In this document: one piece after another, positions 29,197 to 38,828 of the stretch
Layout of the letters: every line of letters begins with the position of its first letter
Position numbering within the stretch: position 1 is the first letter of the stretch
NCBI RefSeq assembly: GCF_038007285.1
Contig: NZ_JBBOWX010000001.1
Span: forward strand, 3,365,501-3,429,500
Source: Sporosarcina sp. FSL K6-3457
GTDB lineage: Bacteria > Bacillota > Bacilli > Bacillales_A > Planococcaceae
Reading direction: 5' to 3'
Length of the DNA stretch: 64,000 nucleotides
Notes under the pieces: generated by a model
Told to the model about the DNA's origin: nothing
Database searches by the model: none
Seen by the model: only the letters and a program-made list of their open reading frames with translations
Made by a program: the position numbers and the translations under genes

Positions 29197-30483
29197 TTAT
29201 TCAAAGAAATTATCGAAAACTTTCTTTGCCTTATCTAGTATACCCGGTCTCTTTTCCTGATTGCGTTCAACCGGCTTTTTCTTGTTACTTGGCGCTGGTG
29301 CATGCTGATGATCCATCGCTGTTACTGGCTCTGAGGCTGGCTCATGACCAAAATAGGTATCTTGCATATGTGCATAGCGTATCAGCCCTACCGCTGTCGT
29401 ATACATCGGTTCACGTACACCGATATATTCTGGTGTATGGATACGCACTCTCGTTTTCAGCACATGTCTTGCCAATTGCAAAATACCGTCTAGCTTCGTT
29501 ATCCCACCAGTCAGTACGACACCGCCTGGTAAATCACGTATGCCCATCCGGTAAAACTCCTCTAGGATGAGATCAAAAAGCTCCTCTAGCCGGACACCTA
29601 TAATCTCCGATATGTATCGTTGGCTATACTGATCCTTTGAATCTGCGCCAATGACAGGTACCTCAAATAATTCATCATCGGAAGCATCATCAGAAAAGGC
29701 ATGGCCATATTGATGTTTAATTTTCCTAGCTTGTTCCGTTGGCGTTTTTAAAATGATTGATAAATCTTTTGTAATATGGTCGCCACCCACAGGGATAACC
29801 GCTGTTGCCATAAAACGATTTTCTCCAAATATCGCAATCGTTGTAGAACCTCCACCGATATCGATGAATGCCGTCCCATGATTCTTTTCGTCATCCGTCA
29901 AAGCAAATGTACCCGCCGCTAATGGCTGCAAGTAAATTTCACGTATGACAAGACCCGCACGCTCTACACAACGTAAAATATTGTGCACAAGTGTTTTCGA
30001 TGTCGTGATGAGTGTTCCATCCATTTCGAGACGGACACCAATCATGCCACGTGGATCCGTAATTTCATCATAGTCGTCAACAATAAATTGTTTCGGAATG
30101 ATATTAACAATTTCTCGCTCTGGCGGAACAGACATTACTTGCGCGGATTTCATAACCCGTTCCAAGTCGTCATCCGTAATTTCACGATTTTCTGAATTGA
30201 CTGCTACAACGCCCTTCACGTCCTGCAATAAAATGCCATTTGCAGGTATACCAAGAATCACCTCGCGAATTTGCATCCCAATCATTCGCTCCGCTTGGTC
30301 AACTGCCTTACGGATTGATTGGACAGTTGCATCTATATCGATGATTGTCCCTTTTCGGATTCCAGCAGACTGGACATTACCGACACCAATCACGTGCAGA
30401 GACCCACCATCCACTTCGCCGATTAACACCTTAACTGTTGAAGAACCTATATCAAGTGATACATATAATTCTGATTGACTCAA
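29197..30483 (-). CDS. ftsA: Cell division protein FtsA
   Basis: Actin-like ATPase that tethers FtsZ to the membrane. D-I-G-S-S-T-V-K near the N-terminus and D-I-G-G-G-S-T-T are phosphate loops, and the C-terminal amphipathic helix (K-A-K-K-V-F-D-N-F-F-E) is the membrane anchor. I use the TTG at 30483 (L-S-Q-S-E-L-Y-V-S-L-D), 6 bases after GGAGG; an ATG 15 bases upstream sits immediately before that GGAGG and is unlikely to be the start. About 428 residues. Confidence 0.95.
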   Translation of the reverse strand: MSQSELYVSLDIGSSTVKVLIGEVDGGSLHVIGVGNVQSAGIRKGTIIDIDATVQSIRKAVDQAERMIGMQIREVILGIPANGILLQDVKGVVAVNSENREITDDDLERVMKSAQVMSVPPEREIVNIIPKQFIVDDYDEITDPRGMIGVRLEMDGTLITTSKTLVHNILRCVERAGLVIREIYLQPLAAGTFALTDDEKNHGTAFIDIGGGSTTIAIFGENRFMATAVIPVGGDHITKDLSIILKTPTEQARKIKHQYGHAFSDDASDDELFEVPVIGADSKDQYSQRYISEIIGVRLEELFDLILEEFYRMGIRDLPGGVVLTGGITKLDGILQLARHVLKTRVRIHTPEYIGVREPMYTTAVGLIRYAHMQDTYFGHEPASEPVTAMDHQHAPAPSNKKKPVERNQEKRPGILDKAKKVFDNFFE

Positions 30484-30597
30484 ACTAGCACCTCCCATAG
30501 CAACTCTTACATAACGCTTACAAAATACTTATATCCTATTCTATTGCATTACAAGTACATTGTCTAAATATTTTCGACATCTCTTGTCCAAATCCTT

Positions 30598-30969
30598 TTA
30601 TTCTGGCGCATTTGTATGAGCTTGTTTGCCGCGCTCCACCCATTTCGTTAGTAAAATCCGTCTAATAACTGCTATATTTTGAAATAACCGAACACCGAAT
30701 GCAAAAACTGCCGCCAAATACAAATCGACTCCTAAATGTACCCCTAGAAAGGCCAGGGCGGCTGCTAGGACGATGTTAAAGAAGAATCCGGATACAAACA
30801 CCTTGTCATCGTATACCTGCTGTAAATAAGCCCTGACACCTCCGAATAATGTATCAAGTGCAGCAAGGACAGCGATTGATAAGTAATTGCTATATATTTG
30901 GGGTATTTGTATGTCCGATAATAAACCAAGTGAAACCCCGAGTGTCAACCCGAGCAAAGGCAACCACAT
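30598..30969 (-). CDS. sbp: Small basic protein Sbp (DUF1290)
   Basis: A ~123-residue, multi-helix membrane protein that matches Sbp of B. subtilis closely (S-N-Y-L-S-I-A-V-L-A-A-L-D-T-L and F-G-V-R-L-F-Q-N-I-A-V-I-R-R). Function unknown; always near ftsA. ATG 30969 fits the ribosome site (GGGGA, 6 bases) better than the ATG at 30975, which overlaps the previous stop. Confidence 0.92.
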   Translation of the reverse strand: MWLPLLGLTLGVSLGLLSDIQIPQIYSNYLSIAVLAALDTLFGGVRAYLQQVYDDKVFVSGFFFNIVLAAALAFLGVHLGVDLYLAAVFAFGVRLFQNIAVIRRILLTKWVERGKQAHTNAPE

Positions 30970-30971
30970 AG

Positions 30972-31691
30972 TCATTCCCCTTTCGGCATTTCCTCCAAAA
31001 ATTGGTTGTAGAATTTCTCCGGAAAACCACGAATCTCAATTGGCGCTCCTGGTTTTCTAATGTCAAGAAGAAGATTATCCAGATAAAAATCATCATGGAT
31101 GGGTGATGATGCTAAATAATTGTACATTTTCTCACTTTCCTTCAAGGAAGGAGAGATAATTTTCATAGAGAAAGGAGGAGTTGACACATTCAATCCATTG
31201 ACAGTCGTAATGCCATTTATATCCCTTATTGAGCTTAACGTTGTAAATCGTTTACCATCAATTTCAAGCGTGAACCCTTTGTAACGATTCACTTCATTGA
31301 CGAAACGGGTAAGCAAATCTGGAGAAATATCAGTAATTGGCAAGCCAAACGCAATACTTTCCGCAGAAGGGCGCACCTCGATAATGATGCCTGGCCCTTC
31401 AACATCTGTCATACCTGCCTGCCGATAAAGCTTGTCCACTGTTTCAGTAAGAGCTTTCCCTGTATTTTCATCATTTAATGATTTATATGTGTGGATAGTT
31501 TTGTCAAGCTCACGTATCTCTGACAGCATTTCGGAGTGCAGCTGCTTTTCGGTTGATAACTCATGACGAATCGTCCAAACATCTCGCGTATCACGTTGCT
31601 CCGGGCTTTTCATTGAATTGTATTGGACGGCTGTCATAAACCCGACAATTAGTAAGATTAACGTGAATCTCCAATGTATAACTTTTTTCAT
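30972..31691 (-). CDS. ylxX: DUF881 membrane protein YlxX
   Basis: A 239-residue protein with one N-terminal membrane helix, a coiled-coil stretch (~40-75) and a C-terminal DUF881 domain (G-I-I-I-E-V-R, N-E-V-N-R-Y-K-G, I-S-P-S-L-K-E). One of two tandem DUF881 paralogues between divIB and sbp, as in Bacillus. Function unknown; membrane topology places the domain outside. Confidence 0.88.
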   Translation of the reverse strand: MKKVIHWRFTLILLIVGFMTAVQYNSMKSPEQRDTRDVWTIRHELSTEKQLHSEMLSEIRELDKTIHTYKSLNDENTGKALTETVDKLYRQAGMTDVEGPGIIIEVRPSAESIAFGLPITDISPDLLTRFVNEVNRYKGFTLEIDGKRFTTLSSIRDINGITTVNGLNVSTPPFSMKIISPSLKESEKMYNYLASSPIHDDFYLDNLLLDIRKPGAPIEIRGFPEKFYNQFLEEMPKGE

Positions 31692-31710
31692 CCGTCCAAC
31701 CCCCTCAAGC

Positions 31711-31770
31711 CATTATTCAATCCTTCCTTGGGGAAGGATTGAACTACATCCTTCCTTATTGATTCAACTT
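31711..31770. repeat. Short inverted repeat at the ylxW 3' end
   Basis: CAATCCTTCC (31718-31727) pairs with GGAAGGATTG (31732-31741). The 16-mer GGAAGGATTGAACTAC (31732-31747) recurs at 7650-7665. The right edge (GATTCAACTT) resembles box C of the triple-hairpin repeat, so it may be a worn relative. Confidence 0.45.
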
Positions 31771-32486
31771 TCAGTCCGTAGTGCAGATAGGTGAAGTTCC
31801 TTTAGTTGCTCCGTCGTCACGACAATATTATCCCGAGTGAGGCTGTCAATGACACCGCCCTTTAAATACAACGCGGAGGAAAGGACATCCATATCTCCTA
31901 TCGCCTCAATCACAAACGGAGCTGGAAAAGTTCGCCCGTCAACCGTTATAACAGGTCCTGTACATTTAATATAGGAATTTGATGTTATTCTCTGACCGTT
32001 TATCGCTAATCCTTGTGCACCGGAGATTTTGAGTTCATTAATGACCCGAAAAATATGGCTTTCATGAACAATATAATCATTCGGATTATGTTCAACCGGA
32101 TCATAATCAGCATCTTTTAGCGTAATCTTGACACCTTGGCCGACAGCAGGGATTACACCAAGCAGCAAGCGAAGGTCTTGTGCCTCTTCAACGAGACCGG
32201 CATGATCTTCCTCCCTCGTAGAAAAGGAACGCTCATACTCACGTATCTCTTCCTGCTTGGCGGCGATTTCATCGGTTAGCTCCTTATTGCGCTCTTGTTG
32301 ACTTATCAAATCTTCTCGATACTTTTCTTCGTTTAAGAATGATGCAGATTGAATGTTATCCGTATCATCACGCATCCCGAGTGTCCGGTAGGAAAATGCA
32401 AGGATGAAACCAAGGACGAGAAAGACGACAGAAAAAAGAATATGCCTTCCCCTTTTTCGATACTCATCATTCATTTTCTTCGTCAA
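31764..32486 (-). CDS. ylxW: DUF881 membrane protein YlxW
   Basis: A 240-residue paralogue of the next gene: N-terminal helix (~15-32), coiled coil (~45-85), DUF881 domain with G-Q-G-V-K-I-T-L-K-D-A-D and I-N-G-Q-R-I. The TTG at 32486 has AGGAGG 9 bases upstream; the ATG four codons later is an alternative. It overlaps divIB by 20 bases. The stop lies in a small inverted-repeat segment (31711-31770). Confidence 0.86.
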   Translation of the reverse strand: MTKKMNDEYRKRGRHILFSVVFLVLGFILAFSYRTLGMRDDTDNIQSASFLNEEKYREDLISQQERNKELTDEIAAKQEEIREYERSFSTREEDHAGLVEEAQDLRLLLGVIPAVGQGVKITLKDADYDPVEHNPNDYIVHESHIFRVINELKISGAQGLAINGQRITSNSYIKCTGPVITVDGRTFPAPFVIEAIGDMDVLSSALYLKGGVIDSLTRDNIVVTTEQLKELHLSALRTES

Positions 32487-33258
32487 CTGGATCAGCCTCC
32501 TCTTCTACAAGTCCATACACTTTACTGAACGGAACAAAGAATGTACCTACTTCCATATCGATGATACCTTTTTCATACCCTTTCAATTGTGCAGTAATTT
32601 CCGGATAAAATTCCATCTTTTCTGCAAACGTTGAAATAATTGCCCGAACCTCGAATCCATCATCCATATAAACTGTAATACTATCCGCGTCGTCCTCTAT
32701 CTCCTCTAAAATGATTTCAGATACGAGTTGATAGACATCGGCCTCCATCTTTAATAACTGATCCGAAATCCGTTTCAGGCTGTCTTCGTTACCAAAGTTA
32801 TTGAGGATAGGTGCTTCCACTTCCAATGGCAATAGCCCAGTTGGAAATGTCTCACCATTTTCCAATAGCAAGCTGTATTGTCCAGCCTCTTCGATATAAG
32901 CGACTGTTTCCCATTCTGAGATGACAATTTCAATATTTCGCAACCACTTGCGTGAAACCACGACATGCTCGACACCACTAACGGCTGCCAGTGTTTCTTC
33001 AATTTTTTCAGTCCTGAAACTCCATAAAGGATTGTCCGCTGTTAGACCACTCTGTTCTTCGTAAAACGCTGGCTCATGTAAAACTGCGCCGCTCACACTA
33101 ATTTCCCCTATTTTACTAAGCGGCGATTGGAAGTAGAGGATAGCAAGGAGCGCCACAACAAACACAGTCAACATGAACAGGAATTTTTTGTTCGTCTTCC
33201 TGCGACGCTTCTCCCGCATAGAAGGAATTCGCTCTTCGATATCAATGACTTTGTCCAT
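32467..33258 (-). CDS. divIB: Cell division protein DivIB / FtsQ
   Basis: A 263-residue bitopic protein: cytoplasmic basic tail, one membrane helix (~27-45), a POTRA domain (I-G-E-I-S-V-S-G...) and beta domain. It links FtsL/DivIC in the divisome. Start ATG 33258 behind GGGGGAG. It directly follows spoVE here; murG and murB, which separate them in B. subtilis, are absent. Confidence 0.94.
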   Translation of the reverse strand: MDKVIDIEERIPSMREKRRRKTNKKFLFMLTVFVVALLAILYFQSPLSKIGEISVSGAVLHEPAFYEEQSGLTADNPLWSFRTEKIEETLAAVSGVEHVVVSRKWLRNIEIVISEWETVAYIEEAGQYSLLLENGETFPTGLLPLEVEAPILNNFGNEDSLKRISDQLLKMEADVYQLVSEIILEEIEDDADSITVYMDDGFEVRAIISTFAEKMEFYPEITAQLKGYEKGIIDMEVGTFFVPFSKVYGLVEEEADPVDEENE

Positions 33259-33297
33259 TTTGGCTCCCCCTTTCTCAAGATCGATTACACCGGAGGC

Positions 33298-34389
33298 TCA
33301 ACTTGATTTTCTAGCGATTGTAAAATGCATAATGGTTCCAGCTGCCATCCACGTCGTCATCAACGATGAGCCTCCATAGCTTATAAATGGCAATGTAACA
33401 CCTGTGACAGGCAACAATCCAGATACGACGCCGACATTCAAAAATGTCTGAAATAGTATCATCGAACCCATACCAGCCACCATAAGAAATGCGTAACGTC
33501 CTTTCGTCCGAATCGCAATACCAAAAGTCGTCACCAATAGCGTAGCAAATAGCAGTAAAACCACCGTTGCCCCAATGAATCCCAATTCTTCCGCAATAAT
33601 CGAAAAGATAAAGTCGTTTTGTGGCTCTGGCAAATACAAATACTTCTGACGGCTATTACCGTAGCCATGCCCGACCAATCCACCAGGCGCAATAGCAAAC
33701 AGCGACTGAATCCCTTGAAAACCAGCTCCACGCGGATCACTCCAAGGATCGATATAAGATTTGATACGCGCCAAGCGATACGGTGCTGCAGCAATTAGCG
33801 CGATAAAAGCCGCAATTCCTCCAGCACCAAGAAATACAAAAAACTTTAGTGGATAACCTGCAACGAACAAAATGACAAAAGCAGAGACAATCATAATAAC
33901 AGCGGAGCCCAAATCCGGTTGTAGCATGATTAACCCTGCTGGCAGAAGAATTAATCCAAAATGGCGAAAACGGAAAACACCTTTTCCATTCGTATTATTC
34001 ATGCTACATGCCAGCTTGCCAATGAGCGCAACCTTTATAAATTCGGCTGGCTGTATACTAAATGGGCCAAAGGCAATCCAACTTTGAGATCCATTCCTCA
34101 TCGCTCCAATACCCGGTATAAGAACCGCAACAAGTAGCAGGACCGTTGTAAAATAGAAGATAGTCCACATTTTAGGGCTTGATGTCAATGGGCTTTTCAT
34201 AATGACAATGGCAATGCCAATGGACACCGCCATATAAATGGCTTGTTTCACGATGAATGGCGAAGAATCCGCATAATGGACAGCTCCCCAATACGAACCC
34301 GCTGAATGGACAAAAGCCAATCCTATGAATGACAGCGCCACGGCAGAAATGATAAATAACGTTCTTAACTTACCTTCCAGTGAACGCAT
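33298..34389 (-). CDS. spoVE: SpoVE, FtsW/RodA-family glycosyltransferase
   Basis: A 363-residue SEDS polymerase with about ten helices; motifs include Q-P-A-E-F-I-K, Q-P-D-L-G-S-A, Y-L-P-E-P-Q-N-D-F-I-F and F-I-S-Y-G-G-S-S. Position within dcw matches SpoVE, which polymerises cortex glycan with SpoVD; a vegetative FtsW role cannot be excluded. The ribosome site before the ATG is poor (GGAAGG abuts it). Confidence 0.9.
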   Translation of the reverse strand: MRSLEGKLRTLFIISAVALSFIGLAFVHSAGSYWGAVHYADSSPFIVKQAIYMAVSIGIAIVIMKSPLTSSPKMWTIFYFTTVLLLVAVLIPGIGAMRNGSQSWIAFGPFSIQPAEFIKVALIGKLACSMNNTNGKGVFRFRHFGLILLPAGLIMLQPDLGSAVIMIVSAFVILFVAGYPLKFFVFLGAGGIAAFIALIAAAPYRLARIKSYIDPWSDPRGAGFQGIQSLFAIAPGGLVGHGYGNSRQKYLYLPEPQNDFIFSIIAEELGFIGATVVLLLFATLLVTTFGIAIRTKGRYAFLMVAGMGSMILFQTFLNVGVVSGLLPVTGVTLPFISYGGSSLMTTWMAAGTIMHFTIARKSS

Positions 34390-34455
34390 CCTTCCACAAA
34401 TTTGCTAGATCGTTTAGGCAACTTCTAAATAGTTAACCTTAAAATCAGTACTCAA

Positions 34456-35808
34456 TCAGTGCAGCTGCATAACTGCTTCTATGAACTGGTCACCTCGTGC
34501 TTCAAAGCTTGAGTACTGATCCCAGCTTGCACAGGCTGGCGACAACAAAATAATATCCCCTTCCCCAGATAGTGGATAGGCTTTCTGTACAGCATCCTTG
34601 ACGTCTTCAGCCCGTATGATTTTTTCAATCCCACATGAGGTGGCGAAAGTTGCAAAGTTCTCAGCAGTCTCTCCAAGTGCAACAACTACTTTTACATTGG
34701 CCATATAGGGCCTTAATTCTTCAAATGATTGACCGCGATCCAGTCCACCTGCAAGAAGAATCGTCGGCACGTTAAACGCCGCTAAAGCACTTTTCGTTGC
34801 CAATGTATTCGTTGCTTTCGAATCATTGTAAAACTTACGGCCTTTTAGTTCTTTGACAAACTGCATCCGATGCCTGACGCCTGTAAAAGAACTAAGGACA
34901 TTTTCGATTGTTGTTTTGTCACAACCTAAAAGGATAGCAGCTGCAGTCGCCGCAAGAATATTTTCAAGATTATGCTGACCAGGCAACTTGATGACGGAAC
35001 GCTTCACGTATGGTTCCCCGTTCCAATAAATTTGCTCCTCATCTGCCGATATCCCTTGTTCTTTCCTACCCATAAGGGAAAAAGGAACTTTTGCAGCCGA
35101 AGAACGAAGCGCATATTGGCGAAGCTCTGGTTGGTCATCATTATAAATGACATAATCCTCTTGCGTTTGGTTTGTTGTGATGGCCGATTTTGCTTTCGCA
35201 TACGCTTCGGGTGACCCATGATAATCGAGATGTGCATCATACAAATTCGTCCAAATCGCCATATGCGGACGAAATGTCTCCGTTCCCATCAATTGAAACG
35301 ATGAGGCCTCAAGTACGATTATCTGATCTTTTGTCGCTTGTTCAGCAACCGTACAGGAGACAGTTCCAATGTTTCCTGCAATTAACGGCTGCTGTCCACC
35401 AATATTAAGCATATGGTACAGCAATGTTGTCGTCGTTGTTTTTCCATTGGATCCTGTAATCGCAATAATGGGGGCCTCACTAATCCTAGACGCCAGTTCA
35501 ATCTCTGTCCATACGGGAATATTTTTCTGAAGGGCTTCGGCAACAACAGGATTGCTATAAGGAATCCCTGGATTTTTCACCACAACATCAAAGCCTTCAT
35601 CGAGAATACCTGTAGGGTGACCGCCACAAATCACTTGAATCCCATCCAAGCGTAACGCGGCGGCTTCTTCATTACCTTCTGCTGGCGAAGCATCATTCAC
35701 CACGACATATGCTCCAAGCGAATGCAGTAGCTTGGATGCGGCATAACCACTTTTTGCAAGACCTAAGACCAGTACTTTCATCCCGCTAAATTGCTCTACA
35801 TTTTTCAC
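34456..35808 (-). CDS. murD: UDP-N-acetylmuramoyl-L-alanine--D-glutamate ligase
   Basis: Mur ligase adding D-Glu to UDP-MurNAc-L-Ala. The ATP loop G-S-N-G-K-T-T-T-T (near residue 118) and late D-S-K-A-T-N are intact; 450 residues. The start is a GTG directly abutting the mraY stop (TAAGTG), with the ribosome site GGAGGTGAT inside the mraY 3' end, so translation is coupled. Confidence 0.96.
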   Translation of the reverse strand: MKNVEQFSGMKVLVLGLAKSGYAASKLLHSLGAYVVVNDASPAEGNEEAAALRLDGIQVICGGHPTGILDEGFDVVVKNPGIPYSNPVVAEALQKNIPVWTEIELASRISEAPIIAITGSNGKTTTTTLLYHMLNIGGQQPLIAGNIGTVSCTVAEQATKDQIIVLEASSFQLMGTETFRPHMAIWTNLYDAHLDYHGSPEAYAKAKSAITTNQTQEDYVIYNDDQPELRQYALRSSAAKVPFSLMGRKEQGISADEEQIYWNGEPYVKRSVIKLPGQHNLENILAATAAAILLGCDKTTIENVLSSFTGVRHRMQFVKELKGRKFYNDSKATNTLATKSALAAFNVPTILLAGGLDRGQSFEELRPYMANVKVVVALGETAENFATFATSCGIEKIIRAEDVKDAVQKAYPLSGEGDIILLSPACASWDQYSSFEARGDQFIEAVMQLH

Positions 35809-36780
35809 TTACATCACCTCCAGCAAGACAGGGATAATGGCCGCTAACAAGGCAATTCCCCAAAAAACAATGACGATTTTCCATTCTGACCAGCCCGATA
35901 ATTCAAAATGATGGTGAATCGGGCTCATTTTGAAAACACGCTTCCCTGTCGTCTTGAAACTAATCACTTGAATAATGACGGATAACGTTTCAATGACATA
36001 GACAATTCCAATGACGAGTAGCAGAAATTCCTGTTTGATTAATACAGATAACATGGCGAGTGCTCCACCTAGCGCCAATGATCCCGTATCTCCCATAAAT
36101 ACTTTGGCCGGCTTGACATTAAAAATAAGGAAGCCAAGCATTGCCCCCGTGACAACAAAAGCAAATAACGCGATATCATGCTGGCCAAAAATCCATGCAA
36201 GCACACCAAATGCAGCGAAAGCAATCGAGGATGATCCAGCAACAAGCCCATCTACCCCATCTGCCAAGTTAACAGCATTGGAGAAACCAACAAGCCAGAA
36301 AATAAGAAATGCCACGTAGAATACGCCAAGTTCTATTTCAAAACTAGTGAATGGAATTTGGACTGCCGTGTCAAAAGGTCCTAGCTTCAGAAGGAAGAAT
36401 GCAATGACCGCAACAATAATCTGGCCAATTAGCTTTTGAATAGATGTCAGCCCCAAGTTCCTTTTCAACACGACGATGATGAAATCATCTAGGAAACCAA
36501 TGAGTCCAAAACCGACAAAAACGAGTAACAGCACGATCGTCTGCGTCGTCAATACATCGTATATGTATGAAAGGCTAAGTGTTGACAGAATGATTGAGCC
36601 AATGAAGATTAGTCCACCCATCGTAGGCGTACCCGCTTTTTTCAGATGGCTTTTAGGCCCTTCCTCACGGATGCTTTGCCCAAACTTCAATCTTCTGAGG
36701 GCCGGGACGATAAAATACCCCAATAGTGCTGAAATTATGAATGCGACGGCAATGGCCATCAATATTGTAGTGAGTGTCAT
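35809..36780 (-). CDS. mraY: Phospho-N-acetylmuramoyl-pentapeptide transferase
   Basis: Ten-helix membrane enzyme making lipid I. Family motifs K-K-A-G-T-P-T-M-G-G, D-D, N-L-A-D-G-V-D-G-L and F-M-G-D-T-G-S-L-A are present, with P-I-H-H-H-F-E-L-S-G near the end. 323 residues. It follows spoVD directly; murE is missing from the usual position. Confidence 0.97.
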   Translation of the reverse strand: MTLTTILMAIAVAFIISALLGYFIVPALRRLKFGQSIREEGPKSHLKKAGTPTMGGLIFIGSIILSTLSLSYIYDVLTTQTIVLLLVFVGFGLIGFLDDFIIVVLKRNLGLTSIQKLIGQIIVAVIAFFLLKLGPFDTAVQIPFTSFEIELGVFYVAFLIFWLVGFSNAVNLADGVDGLVAGSSSIAFAAFGVLAWIFGQHDIALFAFVVTGAMLGFLIFNVKPAKVFMGDTGSLALGGALAMLSVLIKQEFLLLVIGIVYVIETLSVIIQVISFKTTGKRVFKMSPIHHHFELSGWSEWKIVIVFWGIALLAAIIPVLLEVM

Positions 36781-36859
36781 GCTTTTTCTCCTTCTATCTT
36801 CTGAAGCGGCCTTTAATAGACAACTTCAGACTCCTCATTCGGAAATTTTATGCGATAGT

Positions 36860-38773
36860 TTATTCTGTATATAGATGAATCACATCATCAACTGTTATCA
36901 ATGTGTCAGCAACGGGTAACTGGTATTTTACTTTGTCTCCAGAACCATGCCATTCAAGACGATACGTATACAACTGACTCGTAATCCCCTTTTTTGTCAT
37001 CCCCGTCAGATCGGGAACTCGGTGAGTCATTTCATCACCGTATTTATATAATTTCTCAATTTGCCCTTGTCGCTTCGTAATACCTGCCAGCGGAGCTATC
37101 TCTTCCATAATACGACCAACAATTGGAGCCGCAATGACACCGCCAAATTGGACGGAGTTTTTCGGACTGTCAATCGCAACATAGACGAGTAATTCAGGAT
37201 CATCAACCGGGGCAAAACCAATGAACGATACAATATAATCGCCATCTTTATAATTACCATCAACAACCTTTTGTGCAGTCCCTGTTTTCCCACCAACACG
37301 AAGTCCATCGACAAAAGCTTTACCACCGGAACCTTTGGCAACGACCGATTCAAGCGCTTCTCGCACTTGCTTAGAAGTTTCATCACTAATTACGCGACGT
37401 TGCATGTCAGGTACAAATGATTGGAGTGTCTTGCCTTTATCATCCGTTATTTCCTTGACAATATACGGACGATATAGATAACCACCATTTATCGCCGCTG
37501 CGACAGCTTGCACTTGTTGAATGGGTGTTACTGAAATCCCTTGACCAAACGCCGTTGTTGCTTGTTCTACTGGGCCGAAATTTTTTTCTGAAAAAAGAAT
37601 CCCTTTCGCTTCCCCAGCAATTCCTGATCCCGTCGATTGCCCGAAACCGAAGTCTCGGATATAGTTACTCAGTTTTTCGGGGCCCAAACGCTGGCCGATT
37701 TCCACAAATCCAGGGTTGCAGGAATTTTCGACGACTTCTAGAAATGTTTGATCCTTATGTCCTTCCCTTTTCCAACAGCGTAGTCTTGCCTTGCCGATCA
37801 TTACATAGCCGGGATCATAAAAATGATCATGCTCAAGATCAATCACCTTTTCTTCAAGTCCTGCGGCAAGCGTAATAATTTTAAATGTCGATCCGGGCTC
37901 AAACGTCATCCAAACGGGTAAATTTCGATTATAAATACTTGGGTCCACATTTTGATAGTGTGCCGGGTCAAATGTCGGTACTGAAGCGAGTGATAACAAT
38001 TCACCTGTTTTTGGGTTCATGATAATCGCAAGCGCTTGAGTCGCATCATATTTTTCCATCGCCTGTGACAATTCTCGCTCCACAACCTTTTGCATAGCCA
38101 AATCAATGGTCAACCCGATATTTGCACCTTTGTTACCGATTTTGAAACCATCGTCGACATGTGGCAACGGGATTCCTACGGCATCTGTGTACAAACGAAT
38201 TTTGTCACCCGTTCCTTGCAAAATTTGATCATAAGCATATTCGATACCTGCCAAACCATTACTGTCATAGCCCGTAAATCCTATCAATCTCGATAACAGC
38301 TCACCATTTGGATATTCCCTAACAAAATCGACACCCGTGTACAAGCCGTCAATTTGCAAATGCGCAATCTCATCCGCCTGCTCTTTTGTAATGTTTTTCC
38401 CCTCTGGTGCCAATTTAACCATATACGCTTTTTCTGACATTTTCTCAGTTAGCTTACCTGCATCTACTTTAAGAATAGCTGCAAGCGTTGTTGCTGCACT
38501 TGCTACATCATTATTTTGGGAGGGCATAAAATAGAGTGTTGGCGCTAGCTTGCTACCTACAATCAGATTGCCATTGCGATCCTCAATATCCCCGCGCATA
38601 CCTCCAAATGGAATTTCACGATCCCAGTTCGCCTCTGCACGCTCTTTCAGTAAATCATGTTTGATAATTTGTACGTGGAACAGCTTGCCTACGAGCATTG
38701 CAAGTAGGATAACAAAAATAACAAAGGTAGCTCGTAATCTCTTTTTAGATTGTAAACCTATAAAAGTCCGCAG
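36860..38773 (-). CDS. spoVD: SpoVD, class B penicillin-binding protein with one PASTA domain
   Basis: Transpeptidase for the spore cortex. N-terminal membrane helix, dimerisation domain, transpeptidase domain with S295 (E-P-G-S-T-F-K), S-C-N, and K496-T-G-T-A-Q, and a C-terminal PASTA domain. The first ATG (38698) falls inside the membrane helix. A CTG at 38773, 7-8 bases after AGAGGTG and just after an in-frame stop, restores a full cytoplasmic tail and helix, so I propose CTG as the start (637 residues, close to B. subtilis SpoVD). Confidence 0.93.
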   Translation of the reverse strand: MRTFIGLQSKKRLRATFVIFVILLAMLVGKLFHVQIIKHDLLKERAEANWDREIPFGGMRGDIEDRNGNLIVGSKLAPTLYFMPSQNNDVASAATTLAAILKVDAGKLTEKMSEKAYMVKLAPEGKNITKEQADEIAHLQIDGLYTGVDFVREYPNGELLSRLIGFTGYDSNGLAGIEYAYDQILQGTGDKIRLYTDAVGIPLPHVDDGFKIGNKGANIGLTIDLAMQKVVERELSQAMEKYDATQALAIIMNPKTGELLSLASVPTFDPAHYQNVDPSIYNRNLPVWMTFEPGSTFKIITLAAGLEEKVIDLEHDHFYDPGYVMIGKARLRCWKREGHKDQTFLEVVENSCNPGFVEIGQRLGPEKLSNYIRDFGFGQSTGSGIAGEAKGILFSEKNFGPVEQATTAFGQGISVTPIQQVQAVAAAINGGYLYRPYIVKEITDDKGKTLQSFVPDMQRRVISDETSKQVREALESVVAKGSGGKAFVDGLRVGGKTGTAQKVVDGNYKDGDYIVSFIGFAPVDDPELLVYVAIDSPKNSVQFGGVIAAPIVGRIMEEIAPLAGITKRQGQIEKLYKYGDEMTHRVPDLTGMTKKGITSQLYTYRLEWHGSGDKVKYQLPVADTLITVDDVIHLYTE

Positions 38774-38828
38774 CGCCTACACCTCTCGTTTTTCTATCAG
38801 CGTATGATACGTTGCGGATTGCTATTCA

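Noticed and set aside
28614..29570. 318-codon plus-strand frame opposite ftsZ and ftsA
   Set aside because: Antisense shadow of two certain genes, proline/serine-rich as expected from reverse frames, no start signals.
38699..38828. Frameshift or pseudogene at the spoVD start
   Set aside because: The frame is open back to a CTG with a good ribosome site and all catalytic motifs are intact, so a non-ATG start is simpler.
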